This document shows positions 8,034 to 16,482 of a DNA stretch of 20,862 nucleotides, piece after piece. The first letter of the stretch is position 1, and each line of letters begins with the position of its first letter. Location: assembly GCA_017457015.1 (NCBI GenBank), contig JAFTIG010000026.1:1-20862 (forward strand), in the 5' to 3' direction. Under the pieces are notes generated by a model. The model did not search any database, had not been told where the DNA came from, and was given only the letters and a program-made list of their open reading frames with translations. A program made the translations under genes and the position numbers. This DNA is from Clostridia bacterium. Its GTDB lineage: Bacteria > Bacillota_A > Clostridia > Christensenellales > Borkfalkiaceae.

Positions 8034-8081
8034 GAAAAGGAGTACTCCTTTTCTCAATTCTTGGCAGAATTGAGAAAGTAC
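8034..8081 (+). other. Structured 5' leader of the importer operon
   Basis: A perfect 20-bp palindrome (8034-8053) built on AAAAGGAGT/ACTCCTTTT overlaps a second hairpin with a 10-bp stem TTCTCAATTC/GAATTGAGAA (8051-8060 with 8067-8076). GTAC at 8042-8045 can also pair with GTAC at 8078-8081, extending the second stem. The two folds compete for bases 8051-8053 at least. No U tract follows, so it is not a standard terminator. It lies 60-110 bases before the start codon. I do not recognise it as a known riboswitch. Confidence 0.5.
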
Positions 8082-8141
8082 ACTTGTTAGATTAAAAAGT
8101 CCTAATTAGCAAAAGAAACTTTAATTGATAGGAGGCAAACT

Positions 8142-9662
8142 ATGAAGCAACTTTTAAGAAAACTCGTGTTATTTGCAGTTACTGCGGTTTTGGCACTCGG
8201 TGCGTTCGCTGGTTGTAGTGAACAAGACGGGACACAAGGCGCGCTTTCTGCACCTAAAACGAACTTAAGCGTACCTAACTTTTCGGAAGACTTAAATTTC
8301 AATGTATGGGCAGACGTTCCCGCAAACCCGCAGGTGGAAGAATACCTACGCGTTTATAAGGAAGCAGGGTTTACACATTACAACTTAACTGAAGACTGGG
8401 TGTATACCACTAACGCGGATTTGAAATTCGGTACGGCAGACGACGGCGTGATTAACCAGAAGTATCTCGATGCAATCGAACTTTGCGGTGATTTGGGGCT
8501 GGAAGTTTTAATCCGTAACTGTTACGGTGATGCAGACTGGTTCGTTAACGACGACGACTCCGTTCGTCAAGCGGCGTATCCGTGGAATTACACGTATCAA
8601 ATTCCCGTTAGAAATATTACTAACGAGTTAACTAATCTTGAGCCTGTCGGCGGTTACTATATGGGTGACGAGCCTAACTGGCAAGAAGTTTTAGAATACG
8701 ATAAACTCGTAGACTGGTATAACGCTTACGGCGGAAATACTTTGTGGCATATGAACTTGTTGCAAAGTTACGGCGCTTTCCTTTTTGAAGATGCAGAAGG
8801 AAATATGTACAACTACGAACAGTACGTTGACCATTACTGTGAAAACGTTCTTGAAAAGGTAAACGGACCTAAAACGCTAGGTACGGACTACTATCCGTTA
8901 GTAAGTGGCGGTTTGTCTGCAGATCCTTATATTATGGACGGAATTTTAAGCGACTATTTCGTAATTGCAAATAAAACAAAATCGATGATAGCGGACGGTC
9001 ACGACGTAAGAACTAATTTCTGTATTCAATCTTACGAAAATCCCAAAAACACGGGTGCAGGTTACGTTAGAGAATTAACTTCTCAAGCGGATATAACCTT
9101 CCAAACCAACCTTGCAATAGCGTTCGGCGCAAAGAGTTTACAGTATTATACGTATCGTGCGTACGGCAGTGAGCCGGGTATCGTAGACGGATCTAGTCAC
9201 GAGCCGGGTAAAATGTATCCGTGGGTACAAAACGCAAACACTTACGCACATTTCTTAGCAGACGCCATATTTAATTTCAGTTGGCAAGGCGCTAAAGTGT
9301 ATGCAGGTGCGCAAGGCGGTAATACTACCGATATTCACAATAAGACCGCGTTTGAAAACGTTAAAAAATACGTTATGAACAAACTTTCGCTCATCTCTTC
9401 GGTCAACGCAAGACTTGACACGGTAGTAAGCGAATTTAAGGACGCTAACGGCAATCTCGGATACATGTTCGTAAACTACTCTGAACCAAGTAAAGGGCTT
9501 ACGGGTGACGTTATTATGAATTTCTCTAAAAAGATAAATAAAGCGCTTATCTATCAAAATGGAGAAAAGAGAGTGGTTGACGTAACGAACAATAAACTTA
9601 GAATTACTTTAGAAGCAGGCGGCGGTGCTTTCGTGTACCCCGTGTATACGATGGGAGCGTAG
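8142..9662 (+). CDS. TIM-barrel glycosidase-like lipoprotein (paralogue 2), first gene of the importer operon
   Basis: A 506-residue lipoprotein whose signal ends in GAFAGC (lipidated Cys25). It keeps every motif of the 6358 paralogue: NLTEDW (81-86), GYYMGDEPNW (171-180, candidate acid/base Glu177), GTDYYPL (247-253), NFCIQSYE (292-299, candidate nucleophile Glu299), WQGAKVYAGAQGGNTTD (381-397) and LGYMFVNYSEP (439-449). The C-terminal ~120 residues look like a beta-sandwich. The clan-A barrel assignment rests on motif layout, and the family is not recognised. AGGAGG at 8130-8135, six bases before the ATG, is a much better start signal than that of paralogue 1. The permease gene starts nine bases after the stop, so both belong to one transcript and may be translationally coupled. 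The role is probably processing or capture of an oligosaccharide at the outer membrane face, before import. Confidence 0.85.
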   Translation: MKQLLRKLVLFAVTAVLALGAFAGCSEQDGTQGALSAPKTNLSVPNFSEDLNFNVWADVPANPQVEEYLRVYKEAGFTHYNLTEDWVYTTNADLKFGTADDGVINQKYLDAIELCGDLGLEVLIRNCYGDADWFVNDDDSVRQAAYPWNYTYQIPVRNITNELTNLEPVGGYYMGDEPNWQEVLEYDKLVDWYNAYGGNTLWHMNLLQSYGAFLFEDAEGNMYNYEQYVDHYCENVLEKVNGPKTLGTDYYPLVSGGLSADPYIMDGILSDYFVIANKTKSMIADGHDVRTNFCIQSYENPKNTGAGYVRELTSQADITFQTNLAIAFGAKSLQYYTYRAYGSEPGIVDGSSHEPGKMYPWVQNANTYAHFLADAIFNFSWQGAKVYAGAQGGNTTDIHNKTAFENVKKYVMNKLSLISSVNARLDTVVSEFKDANGNLGYMFVNYSEPSKGLTGDVIMNFSKKINKALIYQNGEKRVVDVTNNKLRITLEAGGGAFVYPVYTMGA

Positions 9663-9670
9663 CGTAAATC

Positions 9671-10582
9671 ATGCCTAAATTTATGAAAAAGGGTGCATAT
9701 ATCTTTATATATCCGTTGCTTATCATAGCGGCGTTCGATATGTTCAGATATATATACATAAATCTCAGTTCAATATTGCTTGCGTTTACAATTGAAAACG
9801 GATTGACGGGGGAAACTTCGTTTACGTTAACTTGGTTTGAAGACATGTTCTTACAATTTTCTTTGGCGCAAAGTAATCTCAAAGTAGCGATAGGGAATAC
9901 GTTAAAGTTTTTCGTTATGTATTTTATTAAAACTTTAATATCCTTTTCGGTTGCGTACTTTTTGTATAAAAAGATTTTGGGGTACAAGATATTTAGGGTA
10001 ATATTTTACATACCTTGTTTGATTTCCCCGATAATACTCGTCAACGTATGGAAAAACATGTTAGGACCGGGCGGACTTTTTAATAGACTTTGGGTATACG
10101 GTTTCGGTTTAGAATATAACAACCCCGTGTCTGCGTCAAGCGATATCGCTATTTGGATAGTACTATTGTTCTCGTTTTGGGGTGGTTTCGGTACCGACCT
10201 ACTTATATTCGTGGGAGCGATGAACAGAGTTCCTGAAGAAGTTTTAGACGCAGGCTTAATTGACGGATGCGGAATGCTTAGGGAGTTCTTTAACCTTATA
10301 GTTCCGCTCGTATGGGAAACGCTCTCGACCATGCTTATGATACAAAGTATGTCGCTCTTTACGGCGACAGGGCCTATACTGTACTTTACGCCAAATAACC
10401 CAAGTACGTGGACGCTACAATATTACATATTTAATACCTTGTACGGCACGGGCGGTGGCGGCGGAGTTAACGAATACAACTCTATTGCGGCAATCGGTTT
10501 ATTCTTTACCTTAATAGCTCTACCGATAGTTATTCTCGGTAGATGGCTTATGAACAGAGTAAATTCTAACATTTCTTACTAA
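9671..10582 (+). CDS. ABC sugar transporter permease, MalF/UgpA type
   Basis: Integral membrane permease of 303 residues, the first of a pair. About six hydrophobic segments are visible (near 10-30, 75-99, 107-127, 158-182, 210-235 and 270-290). The EAA loop that contacts the ATPase is EEVLDAGLIDGCGMLREFF at 189-207, followed by NLIVP. This is the CUT1 arrangement used for oligosaccharide import. A glycine run (TGGGGGV, 260-266) in the last periplasmic-type loop is unusual but in frame. It starts nine bases after the 8142 stop. The nearest ribosome-binding-like sequence, GGGAG at 9653-9657, lies inside the preceding gene, so coupled translation is likely. Its substrate cannot be read from the sequence. 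Confidence 0.92.
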   Translation: MPKFMKKGAYIFIYPLLIIAAFDMFRYIYINLSSILLAFTIENGLTGETSFTLTWFEDMFLQFSLAQSNLKVAIGNTLKFFVMYFIKTLISFSVAYFLYKKILGYKIFRVIFYIPCLISPIILVNVWKNMLGPGGLFNRLWVYGFGLEYNNPVSASSDIAIWIVLLFSFWGGFGTDLLIFVGAMNRVPEEVLDAGLIDGCGMLREFFNLIVPLVWETLSTMLMIQSMSLFTATGPILYFTPNNPSTWTLQYYIFNTLYGTGGGGGVNEYNSIAAIGLFFTLIALPIVILGRWLMNRVNSNISY

Positions 10583-10594
10583 GGAGAGACTCTT

Positions 10595-11452
10595 ATGAAT
10601 AAAAAAATTATGCGCAATCCCGCAATGATAATAATATTCGTAATCTTCGCTATATACGCACTTTCAATATGCTTTATCTTATTCCAAGGCATAGCCGTAT
10701 CCATTATGGACGGTGCGTATTACGGTATAGAAATGTTGCCGACAAAAGCAGAACATTTTAACTTCGGCAATTACGTAGAAGCGTTTACAAAACTCGTTAT
10801 ACCTATCGGTAATAACCAAAAAGTAACTCTACTCGGTATGTTTATAAACAGTTTACTTTATGCGGTAGGGACTTCTTTCCTTTCGGTAATATTCAGTTCT
10901 ATAACTGCTTATCTTACCGCAAAATACAAATTCCCCGGTAGAAACTTTATCTACTATTATGCAATCGTCACTATGATGATACCTGTAGTAGGTTCAGGCG
11001 CGGCTTCTATTATGTTCTTTGATAAACTCGGCGTGCTCGATACGTATTTTATGATATTTATGTTCGCAGGCTCGTTTGGTCAAAACTACGTTATTTTATA
11101 CGCAACGTTTAAGGGCGTTTCGTGGGAATACGCAGAAGCGGCGTTTATTGACGGAGCAGGACATTTTAGAGTTTGGGTGCAGGTTATGATACCCCAAGCG
11201 CTTTCACCGATGTTCGCACTCTTTATGGTAGGATTTATCGGACTTTGGAGCGACTCGGAAACTTCACTTCTCTACATGAGAAATTTACCGACTATTGCGA
11301 GCGGTTTAACAAGACTTTCACACACGGCTTCAGGCGATATGAGTATGCTTTTTGCAGGATTCGTTATGAGCATGATACCGTTACTTATTTTGTATATCGC
11401 GTTCCAAGAAACCATTATGGATATACAGATAGGCGGTGGACTTAAAGGCTAA
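10595..11452 (+). CDS. ABC sugar transporter permease, MalG/UgpE type
   Basis: Second CUT1 permease, 285 residues, expected to dimerise with the 9671 product. Six hydrophobic segments are visible (near 10-32, 80-107, 117-141, 150-172, 203-219 and 252-270). The EAA loop is EYAEAAFIDGAGHFRVWVQV (178-197), ending in MIP. The AAGGAG at 10581-10586 overlaps the stop codon of the first permease and sits eight bases before this ATG, a tight operon arrangement. No ATP-binding subunit is encoded anywhere in the window, as is common for CUT1 systems in Firmicutes that share an MsmX-type ATPase. Confidence 0.92.
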   Translation: MNKKIMRNPAMIIIFVIFAIYALSICFILFQGIAVSIMDGAYYGIEMLPTKAEHFNFGNYVEAFTKLVIPIGNNQKVTLLGMFINSLLYAVGTSFLSVIFSSITAYLTAKYKFPGRNFIYYYAIVTMMIPVVGSGAASIMFFDKLGVLDTYFMIFMFAGSFGQNYVILYATFKGVSWEYAEAAFIDGAGHFRVWVQVMIPQALSPMFALFMVGFIGLWSDSETSLLYMRNLPTIASGLTRLSHTASGDMSMLFAGFVMSMIPLLILYIAFQETIMDIQIGGGLKG

Positions 11453-11498
11453 AACGGGATAACCCGAAAAAAATAAATGATGTAAGGAGAAAATCATT

Positions 11499-13166
11499 AT
11501 GAAAAAAAGACTTTTGGCAATTTTACTTATCGTCGTTTCACTTATCGGCTCAATGATGGGCTGTGTAGTTGAAGGCGACGATCAAAACGCAAAGGATTTT
11601 GGCGACAGATCCAAAAAGATTACTATGTCCTATTATCTTGCAGGCTACGGCACTGAACACTGGTCGGCTCTTGCAAGAGATTATATGACGAACTACGAAG
11701 ACGAGTATTACGTAGAAATGGTTGGAGACGACAACTCGGCAACTATGAGAACGAGAATAACTTCAGGTAACGCCGGCGCAGATATCGTTCAACTCTCGGT
11801 TGATATGCAAGGTCAAACCACTTCTATTGAAAACTTGACTTCTTTATACGAAATGACCGCTCTCGGTGAAGACGTGAAAATTAAGGATAAGAATCCTGAA
11901 AATTACACTTATTATAAAGAATACTACGGAGCAAACAGACAAGAAGGCTATTTTAGATTAGCATCTGGCGGTAATACGGGTGGATATACGTTTGCTTATA
12001 ACAAAACTACTCTTGACGAACTTTTTGGTAAAGATAACTACACTCTTCCCGTGACCACGAAAGAATTTTTCAAGTTCGGCGACGATATGCTCGACGCTGG
12101 CGGATTCCTTTTGTCAACGTCTTTAGGTGAAGTAAGCGGTGACTATACAGTATATTTACAATCGCTTTGGTTTGCTCAACTTATGGGTGCTGAAGACTAC
12201 TATCACTATTACAACGCAGAATACTACGACGAAACACAAAACGCATGGCTTCTAGCAGAAGACGCTCCGCGTATGATTTCCGACAGTAAACAAGAACTTA
12301 TTGACGCGTACGAAGCGCTCAACGAATTATTTATCGGTGAAAACAACTATTTGCACCCCGAATCTGACTCACTCAACCACTTATTTAATAACCGCGTATT
12401 CTCTGGTGCAGGTTACGGTTTGAGTAACAAAAAAACGGGCTTCCTTTTTATCGGCTCTTGGCTTGAGAGTGAAATGAGAAACGTTGAAGGCGCGCTTAAA
12501 AATCAAGTATACGGCGCAATTAAAACCCCGATAGTAAGCGATATCGTTAACTATCTTGAATATGAAAACATGAGTGACGCTACTCTCGCTGCAATTATAA
12601 GAGCAATCGACGCAGGCAAGACTTATGAAGAAATTTCGGCGGCAGACGGCGTTTGTCCTAACCTTTCTCAAAACGACTACGATAGACTTTACGAAGCGCG
12701 TATGATGGTCGTTACCATCAGATGTTCGGAAATAGTAGTACCCAAGATTAAAGACGAAAGCAAGAGAGAACAAATCTATAAGTTCTTGAGATATCTTGCA
12801 AGCGATAGAGCACAAGTAGTTGCAGCAAACGCAAAGGGCGGTCTTAATATGCTCGCTTACGGCGCACCCGTAAAGGATGAAGATTTGACGGTAGAGAGAA
12901 CGCTTTTCGTTCAAAACATGACCGATATTGCAAAGAACAGTATATTGATTGATACTGCGCACGTTGACGGCTACACTATAAAATATTTGCCTATTTCAAC
13001 CGTATACGTTCAGGGTGGTGGAAACTTGGCTGCTTATCTTTGCAAGAAGACTAAAGAACAGGCACAATCCCCTGAAGCAATGTACAAGAACTTACTTGAC
13101 AACGCTTCTGGTACTATTTGGACCAAAGGAATTGAAACTTATAAAACTGCGGTTGGGCTTAACTAA
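11499..13166 (+). CDS. Extracellular solute-binding lipoprotein of the ABC importer
   Basis: A 555-residue lipoprotein with MKKRLLAILL, a hydrophobic core and SMMGC (lipidated Cys22). It is the membrane-tethered receptor that would hand substrate to the two permeases. The early pattern ITMSYYLAGYG (41-51), then TRITSGNAGADIVQLS (85-100), is the usual start of family 1-like carbohydrate-binding proteins; a charged segment and RYLASDRAQ near 430 fit the second lobe. It is longer than the common 420-450 residues, mainly through an extended middle and C-terminal part rich in Tyr, a trait of receptors for larger oligosaccharides, although that is inference. The start is fixed by AAGGAG at 11484-11489. 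A hairpin overlaps its stop codon, which may stabilise this part of the mRNA. Confidence 0.92.
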   Translation: MKKRLLAILLIVVSLIGSMMGCVVEGDDQNAKDFGDRSKKITMSYYLAGYGTEHWSALARDYMTNYEDEYYVEMVGDDNSATMRTRITSGNAGADIVQLSVDMQGQTTSIENLTSLYEMTALGEDVKIKDKNPENYTYYKEYYGANRQEGYFRLASGGNTGGYTFAYNKTTLDELFGKDNYTLPVTTKEFFKFGDDMLDAGGFLLSTSLGEVSGDYTVYLQSLWFAQLMGAEDYYHYYNAEYYDETQNAWLLAEDAPRMISDSKQELIDAYEALNELFIGENNYLHPESDSLNHLFNNRVFSGAGYGLSNKKTGFLFIGSWLESEMRNVEGALKNQVYGAIKTPIVSDIVNYLEYENMSDATLAAIIRAIDAGKTYEEISAADGVCPNLSQNDYDRLYEARMMVVTIRCSEIVVPKIKDESKREQIYKFLRYLASDRAQVVAANAKGGLNMLAYGAPVKDEDLTVERTLFVQNMTDIAKNSILIDTAHVDGYTIKYLPISTVYVQGGGNLAAYLCKKTKEQAQSPEAMYKNLLDNASGTIWTKGIETYKTAVGLN

Positions 13167-13176
13167 TAAGCCCACC
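13151..13176 (+). other. Stem-loop overlapping the solute-binding protein stop codon
   Basis: TGGGCTTA/TAAGCCCA (13154-13161 with 13167-13174) closes a five-base loop, and GG/CC outside a one-base bulge extends it. The TAA stop (13164-13166) lies in the loop. No U tract follows, so it is more likely an mRNA processing or stability structure, as often found after binding-protein genes, than a full terminator. Confidence 0.5.
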
Positions 13177-13216
13177 GTGGTAAATAAAAAATAAATTAGA
13201 TAAAGGAGAAAAGAAA

Positions 13217-16200
13217 ATGAAGAAAAAGAAACTGTTAGTAGCTTTACTTTCAGCGATTATGGCAATTTGCGTTGCGTTCTCGTTTGCATGTTCAGATGAT
13301 GAAGGCAGTGGCGGATTACCTAAAGAACCTACGCCTACAGCATCAGGTTGGACGTACGAGTTTATGAGCGATATCGTTATACCGACTGAAAATATTTTCA
13401 GTGGCGTGTCCGAAGACGATATGATTGACGGCTCCGTTACTTATCGCTTTAAATCACCAGAATATGAAAATAATGAAGGGAAGATGGTAAGCGACGTTTA
13501 CGAAAGTACTTTCCCAAACGTGTTCTTAAATAAAGTAGGAACTTGGACGGTAGTTTACTTTAGGGGAGAAAAAGCGGTTGCTAAAACTTTTGAAGTTACG
13601 GATACCGTTGCACCCACGATTGAATTTGAGTCGACGGCTTATGACGTTTTCGTGAAAATTACCAACGAAGACGAAAAGGATCAAGCAGATTACGAGCCGA
13701 GTTATCAAAAATACAATCTCCCGTCTGCGTCGGCAGAAGACCTTTCGGGTATTAATATTAATAGTCGTGTAGACAGCGTTAAACTTTACGTAAGCGAAAG
13801 TGATCCTAGTTATGACGAAAATAATCCTATACTTGATTTATCGGTCGACGCAATAGGTAGATATGCACCAACTGCAACGGGTAAAGTCGTTTATACGCTT
13901 TCGGTTGAAGATATTTACGGCAATAAGTCGGAAAAATCTCTTACTTGGAACATTAAAGATCCCAAATGGACGGATGCTGACCTTGCAGAAGGATATCTTG
14001 CAGATTACGACGACGTAGGATATATTAACTCAGTTCAACAAGGTTGGGTTGCAAGTTACTGGGCAGACAGCCAGATTTATGAAGAATGGTTTGAAACCTT
14101 TGAAGGCGCTACCGGCGTATTAAAAGTTAGCGCAGCGCCTAACAAAAATGCTCAAGGTTGTTTCCAATATAATCTCCCTGGTTCAGTTACTGAAGAAGAT
14201 TTAGCGGGCAAACAACTTATGATCAAGATTTACACACCTAACGATATAGAATATCTGTATTTCGGTTGTAAAACTTACGATTCTACTCCCGATATGAAAC
14301 ACGCGTTTAGAATTGACGTAATACCAAATCAATGGAATTATATCGTTCTTTCCGCAGGTGAAATTGATTGGGGTTATTGGGAAAAGGGAGACGAAGCGAT
14401 CGATCAGTTCAATATTTGTTTCGGTACTTATACCGGTGGATACAAGATGACTGAAGATTGTATTTTATACATTGACTCTGTTACCGTTGCGGAAAGCCTT
14501 GACGCGGTAGAAAACGTAACCATAGACGGCGACGTTCTTAATTGGAGTGAAGTTGACGGCGCAACCGGATATGAAGTTATGGAAGGCGATAATGTTACCG
14601 TAATGGAAACTACCACTTATGAAGTAACCGACAAAATGGCAAAAATCGGCGTTCGCGCAATAACCACAAATCCTTTATATATTTCTCAAAGCGTATACAC
14701 TCCGTTTATCGACGTAGCGTCTTTCGGACCGAAAGATTTAGCGCTCTTTAATACTCCGAGTTATGAACTTTTAGCAAATAAAAACGATTATTCTTCTGCT
14801 CGTGCAGCAGCAGAAATCAAGGCAGAATATCTTGAAAGTTATAAGGGTGTAAATAACGTACTTAAAGTTACGACTATAAACAACAACGTTGGTGGAACGT
14901 GGGGTATCGGCGATATTACCTTAATGTTACCAAAAGCATCTAACGGTATGTTTACAATTAAATTTTTAGCAGAACAATGTGATGCGACAGCTTTCTTCTT
15001 CTTACAACCCACAAGTGAATACGGTTGGGATAATTTAGGACCTATAACCGTTAAAGAAGAATGGCAGACTTGGTATATTAAATATACCGAAGGTTGTTGG
15101 GTAAGTGGCGGCGTTCCTTACGACCGTATTGATATCATGATTCAAGGCGGTGCGGTAGGTGCAGAAAATATTATGTACTTTGCAATCGTTCAAGACGGTG
15201 ACACCGTTATGGACCTTGAAATGAAAGACGTTACGGAAACCCTTAAAGAAGACGAACTTGCTACTTACGATAGTGATAGATATTCAATAACCACGGCAAC
15301 CGATTCTTGCCCGTATCACGGCGGTGCTTGTGACCACGTTGTAGATTACAGTTTCGTTGAATCTTACACCGATAGTAAAGGCGTAACTCAAAACGGATTG
15401 CTTAAAATTGATATTAAACACTGTAGCCATTACAATAACGTAGGATTCGTTCTTAAACTATTAAAAGAACATAGCGGAACTTACACTATTAGATATTTGG
15501 TTAAAGCTGCAGAAGACGGAAAAGTTCCCACCCACTTATTACCGAGAGAAGTAAATGCTACTGGTGGCGTTGTTAAAAACGAAGACGCAAACTCACTCAA
15601 TAAAACTTCAGACGTATGGCAAACCCAAGCAAACACCACTAACAGCGTTAATAAGAAAATGCTATCTTTCTATTCGTACTTGTATGACGGAACGGGTTAT
15701 ACCATTTACGTTGACGGTATTTGGGACGGCGATAAAGTAATGGAATTTGCCCTTGCAGAAATTAAAGAAAATCTCGGTGAAAACGAACTTGCTATGTACG
15801 ACGACGAACGTTACACGTTGACGCTTGACGCAATGTATTCAGCATATCAAGGCAAAGACTATAACGTAACCGCATCTTATCTTGAAAGTTTTGCAGACCG
15901 TGACGGAGTAATGAAAATTAACGTAGTTGCGGATAAAGACGGTCACTGTGCGGACTTCGTATTGAACTTACTTAAAGCGCATACCGGCACTTATACCATT
16001 AAATATTACATAGAAGTACCGAGCGGAGCAACCGCACCTACTGCATTGCAGATAAAGAAGTCTAATTCGTACGGTCTAAAAGAAATAGACCCCGATTGTA
16101 ACTTTAGTTTAACAACTGGTATATGGCAAACGGCGGTAATCACCACCACGAGTGAACTTAAAGACGCACTTTACTTCTATATGTATGGACCGAGTGCAAA

Positions 16201-16282
16201 CTTCAATATTTATATTGACGGCATTTGGAACGGAGATCAGTCTGCGGAAGAAGATCCTTCTGCTCCCGACATCTTCGCGTAA
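13217..16282 (+). CDS. Large modular surface lipoprotein with four repeated beta modules
   Basis: A 1021-residue lipoprotein; the signal ends in SFAC (lipidated Cys25). No catalytic domain is recognised. By eye the order is: two Ig-like domains (about 45-135, ending EVTDTVAPTIEF, and 138-247, with YTLSVEDIYGNKS), repeat module 1 (about 256-428), a fibronectin III-like domain (429-505, with LNWSEVDGATGYEV), and modules 2 (506-665), 3 (679-840) and 4 (857-1008). Each module has an opening like ELAxYDxxRY, a YLESF-like strand, an LKVxxxxN strand, a (L/K)xHSGTYTI strand and a closing IYVDGIWDGD. The layout suggests a cell-surface glycan-binding scaffold. It ends in EEDPSAPDIFA, a tail echoed in the next small ORF. 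AAAGGAG at 13202-13208 supports the start. It lies in the importer operon and an 11-bp hairpin follows it. Confidence 0.85.
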   Translation: MKKKKLLVALLSAIMAICVAFSFACSDDEGSGGLPKEPTPTASGWTYEFMSDIVIPTENIFSGVSEDDMIDGSVTYRFKSPEYENNEGKMVSDVYESTFPNVFLNKVGTWTVVYFRGEKAVAKTFEVTDTVAPTIEFESTAYDVFVKITNEDEKDQADYEPSYQKYNLPSASAEDLSGININSRVDSVKLYVSESDPSYDENNPILDLSVDAIGRYAPTATGKVVYTLSVEDIYGNKSEKSLTWNIKDPKWTDADLAEGYLADYDDVGYINSVQQGWVASYWADSQIYEEWFETFEGATGVLKVSAAPNKNAQGCFQYNLPGSVTEEDLAGKQLMIKIYTPNDIEYLYFGCKTYDSTPDMKHAFRIDVIPNQWNYIVLSAGEIDWGYWEKGDEAIDQFNICFGTYTGGYKMTEDCILYIDSVTVAESLDAVENVTIDGDVLNWSEVDGATGYEVMEGDNVTVMETTTYEVTDKMAKIGVRAITTNPLYISQSVYTPFIDVASFGPKDLALFNTPSYELLANKNDYSSARAAAEIKAEYLESYKGVNNVLKVTTINNNVGGTWGIGDITLMLPKASNGMFTIKFLAEQCDATAFFFLQPTSEYGWDNLGPITVKEEWQTWYIKYTEGCWVSGGVPYDRIDIMIQGGAVGAENIMYFAIVQDGDTVMDLEMKDVTETLKEDELATYDSDRYSITTATDSCPYHGGACDHVVDYSFVESYTDSKGVTQNGLLKIDIKHCSHYNNVGFVLKLLKEHSGTYTIRYLVKAAEDGKVPTHLLPREVNATGGVVKNEDANSLNKTSDVWQTQANTTNSVNKKMLSFYSYLYDGTGYTIYVDGIWDGDKVMEFALAEIKENLGENELAMYDDERYTLTLDAMYSAYQGKDYNVTASYLESFADRDGVMKINVVADKDGHCADFVLNLLKAHTGTYTIKYYIEVPSGATAPTALQIKKSNSYGLKEIDPDCNFSLTTGIWQTAVITTTSELKDALYFYMYGPSANFNIYIDGIWNGDQSAEEDPSAPDIFA
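13982..16240 (+). repeat. Four diverged protein modules in the 13217 lipoprotein
   Basis: Approximate module spans are 13982-14500, 14732-15211, 15251-15736 and 15785-16240; a fibronectin III-like domain separates the first two. The last two are closest: both carry ELAxYD(S/D)(D/E)RY, a KxHxGTYTI strand and DGIW(D/N)GD. Modules 1 and 2 are more diverged. The repeats are visible at the protein level; the DNA copies differ too much to be a recent duplication. The same family occurs in the 16483 protein. Confidence 0.6.
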
Positions 16283-16297
16283 ACAAAAAAGGCAAAT

Positions 16298-16324
16298 CTT
16301 TGGGTGTGCTAGCCACACCCAAAG
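16298..16324 (+). other. Strong hairpin without U tract, between the lipoprotein and the small ORF
   Basis: A perfect 11-bp stem CTTTGGGTGTG/CACACCCAAAG (16298-16308 with 16314-16324) with loop CTAGC. It is followed by AAAAAT and not by T residues, so it does not look like a plus-strand terminator. It may protect the 3' end of the upstream mRNA segment or lower expression of the downstream genes. Confidence 0.55.
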
Positions 16325-16351
16325 AAAAATATCCGATAAAAGGAGAATTGT

Positions 16352-16465
16352 ATGAAAAATTATAAAGAACTCGTTTTTTATATAACGTGGTTTCCCAAGG
16401 AAGACGTTTTAACTGAAACGTCTAACGATGATCCCGCAGCACCGGATATTTATACTGCAAAATAG
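16352..16465 (+). CDS. Small ORF, 37 residues, possible peptide of the acidic 'EDVLT-S' kind
   Basis: A short open frame with a good ribosome binding site (AAAGGAG, 16339-16345, six bases before the ATG). It starts 69 bases after the modular lipoprotein gene and ends 17 bases before the next gene, so it is probably in the same operon. The product starts MKNYKELVFYITWFPKEDVL and ends TETSNDDPAAPDIYTAK. It has a short aromatic and hydrophobic first half with no signal peptide, then an acidic tail. The KEDVLTETS segment resembles many uncharacterised small proteins of gut Clostridia that carry an (E/D)DV(I/L)TxS centre, some suspected as modified-peptide precursors; that link is from memory and loose. 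The final DPAAPDIY resembles DPSAPDIF at the end of the preceding lipoprotein. No maturation enzyme is nearby. It could also be a remnant of a lost gene end. Confidence 0.5.
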   Translation: MKNYKELVFYITWFPKEDVLTETSNDDPAAPDIYTAK

Positions 16466-16482
16466 ATTTATATAGGTGGATT

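Noticed and set aside
9604..9987. A 127-codon minus-strand open frame over the 8142/9671 junction
   Set aside because: It is antisense to two convincing genes and has no recognisable domain.
11173..11445. A 90-codon plus-strand frame inside the second permease gene
   Set aside because: It overlaps the permease in another frame, and the permease frame carries the EAA loop and membrane segments.
11455..11466. CGGG/CCCG mini hairpin followed by A residues after the second permease
   Set aside because: A four-pair stem with no U tract is too weak to call a terminator.
12381..12962. A 193-codon open frame on the minus strand inside the solute-binding protein gene
   Set aside because: It lies wholly antisense to a well-supported gene, has no ribosome binding site that I can see, and its Cys- and Tyr-rich product looks like a shadow of the opposite frame.
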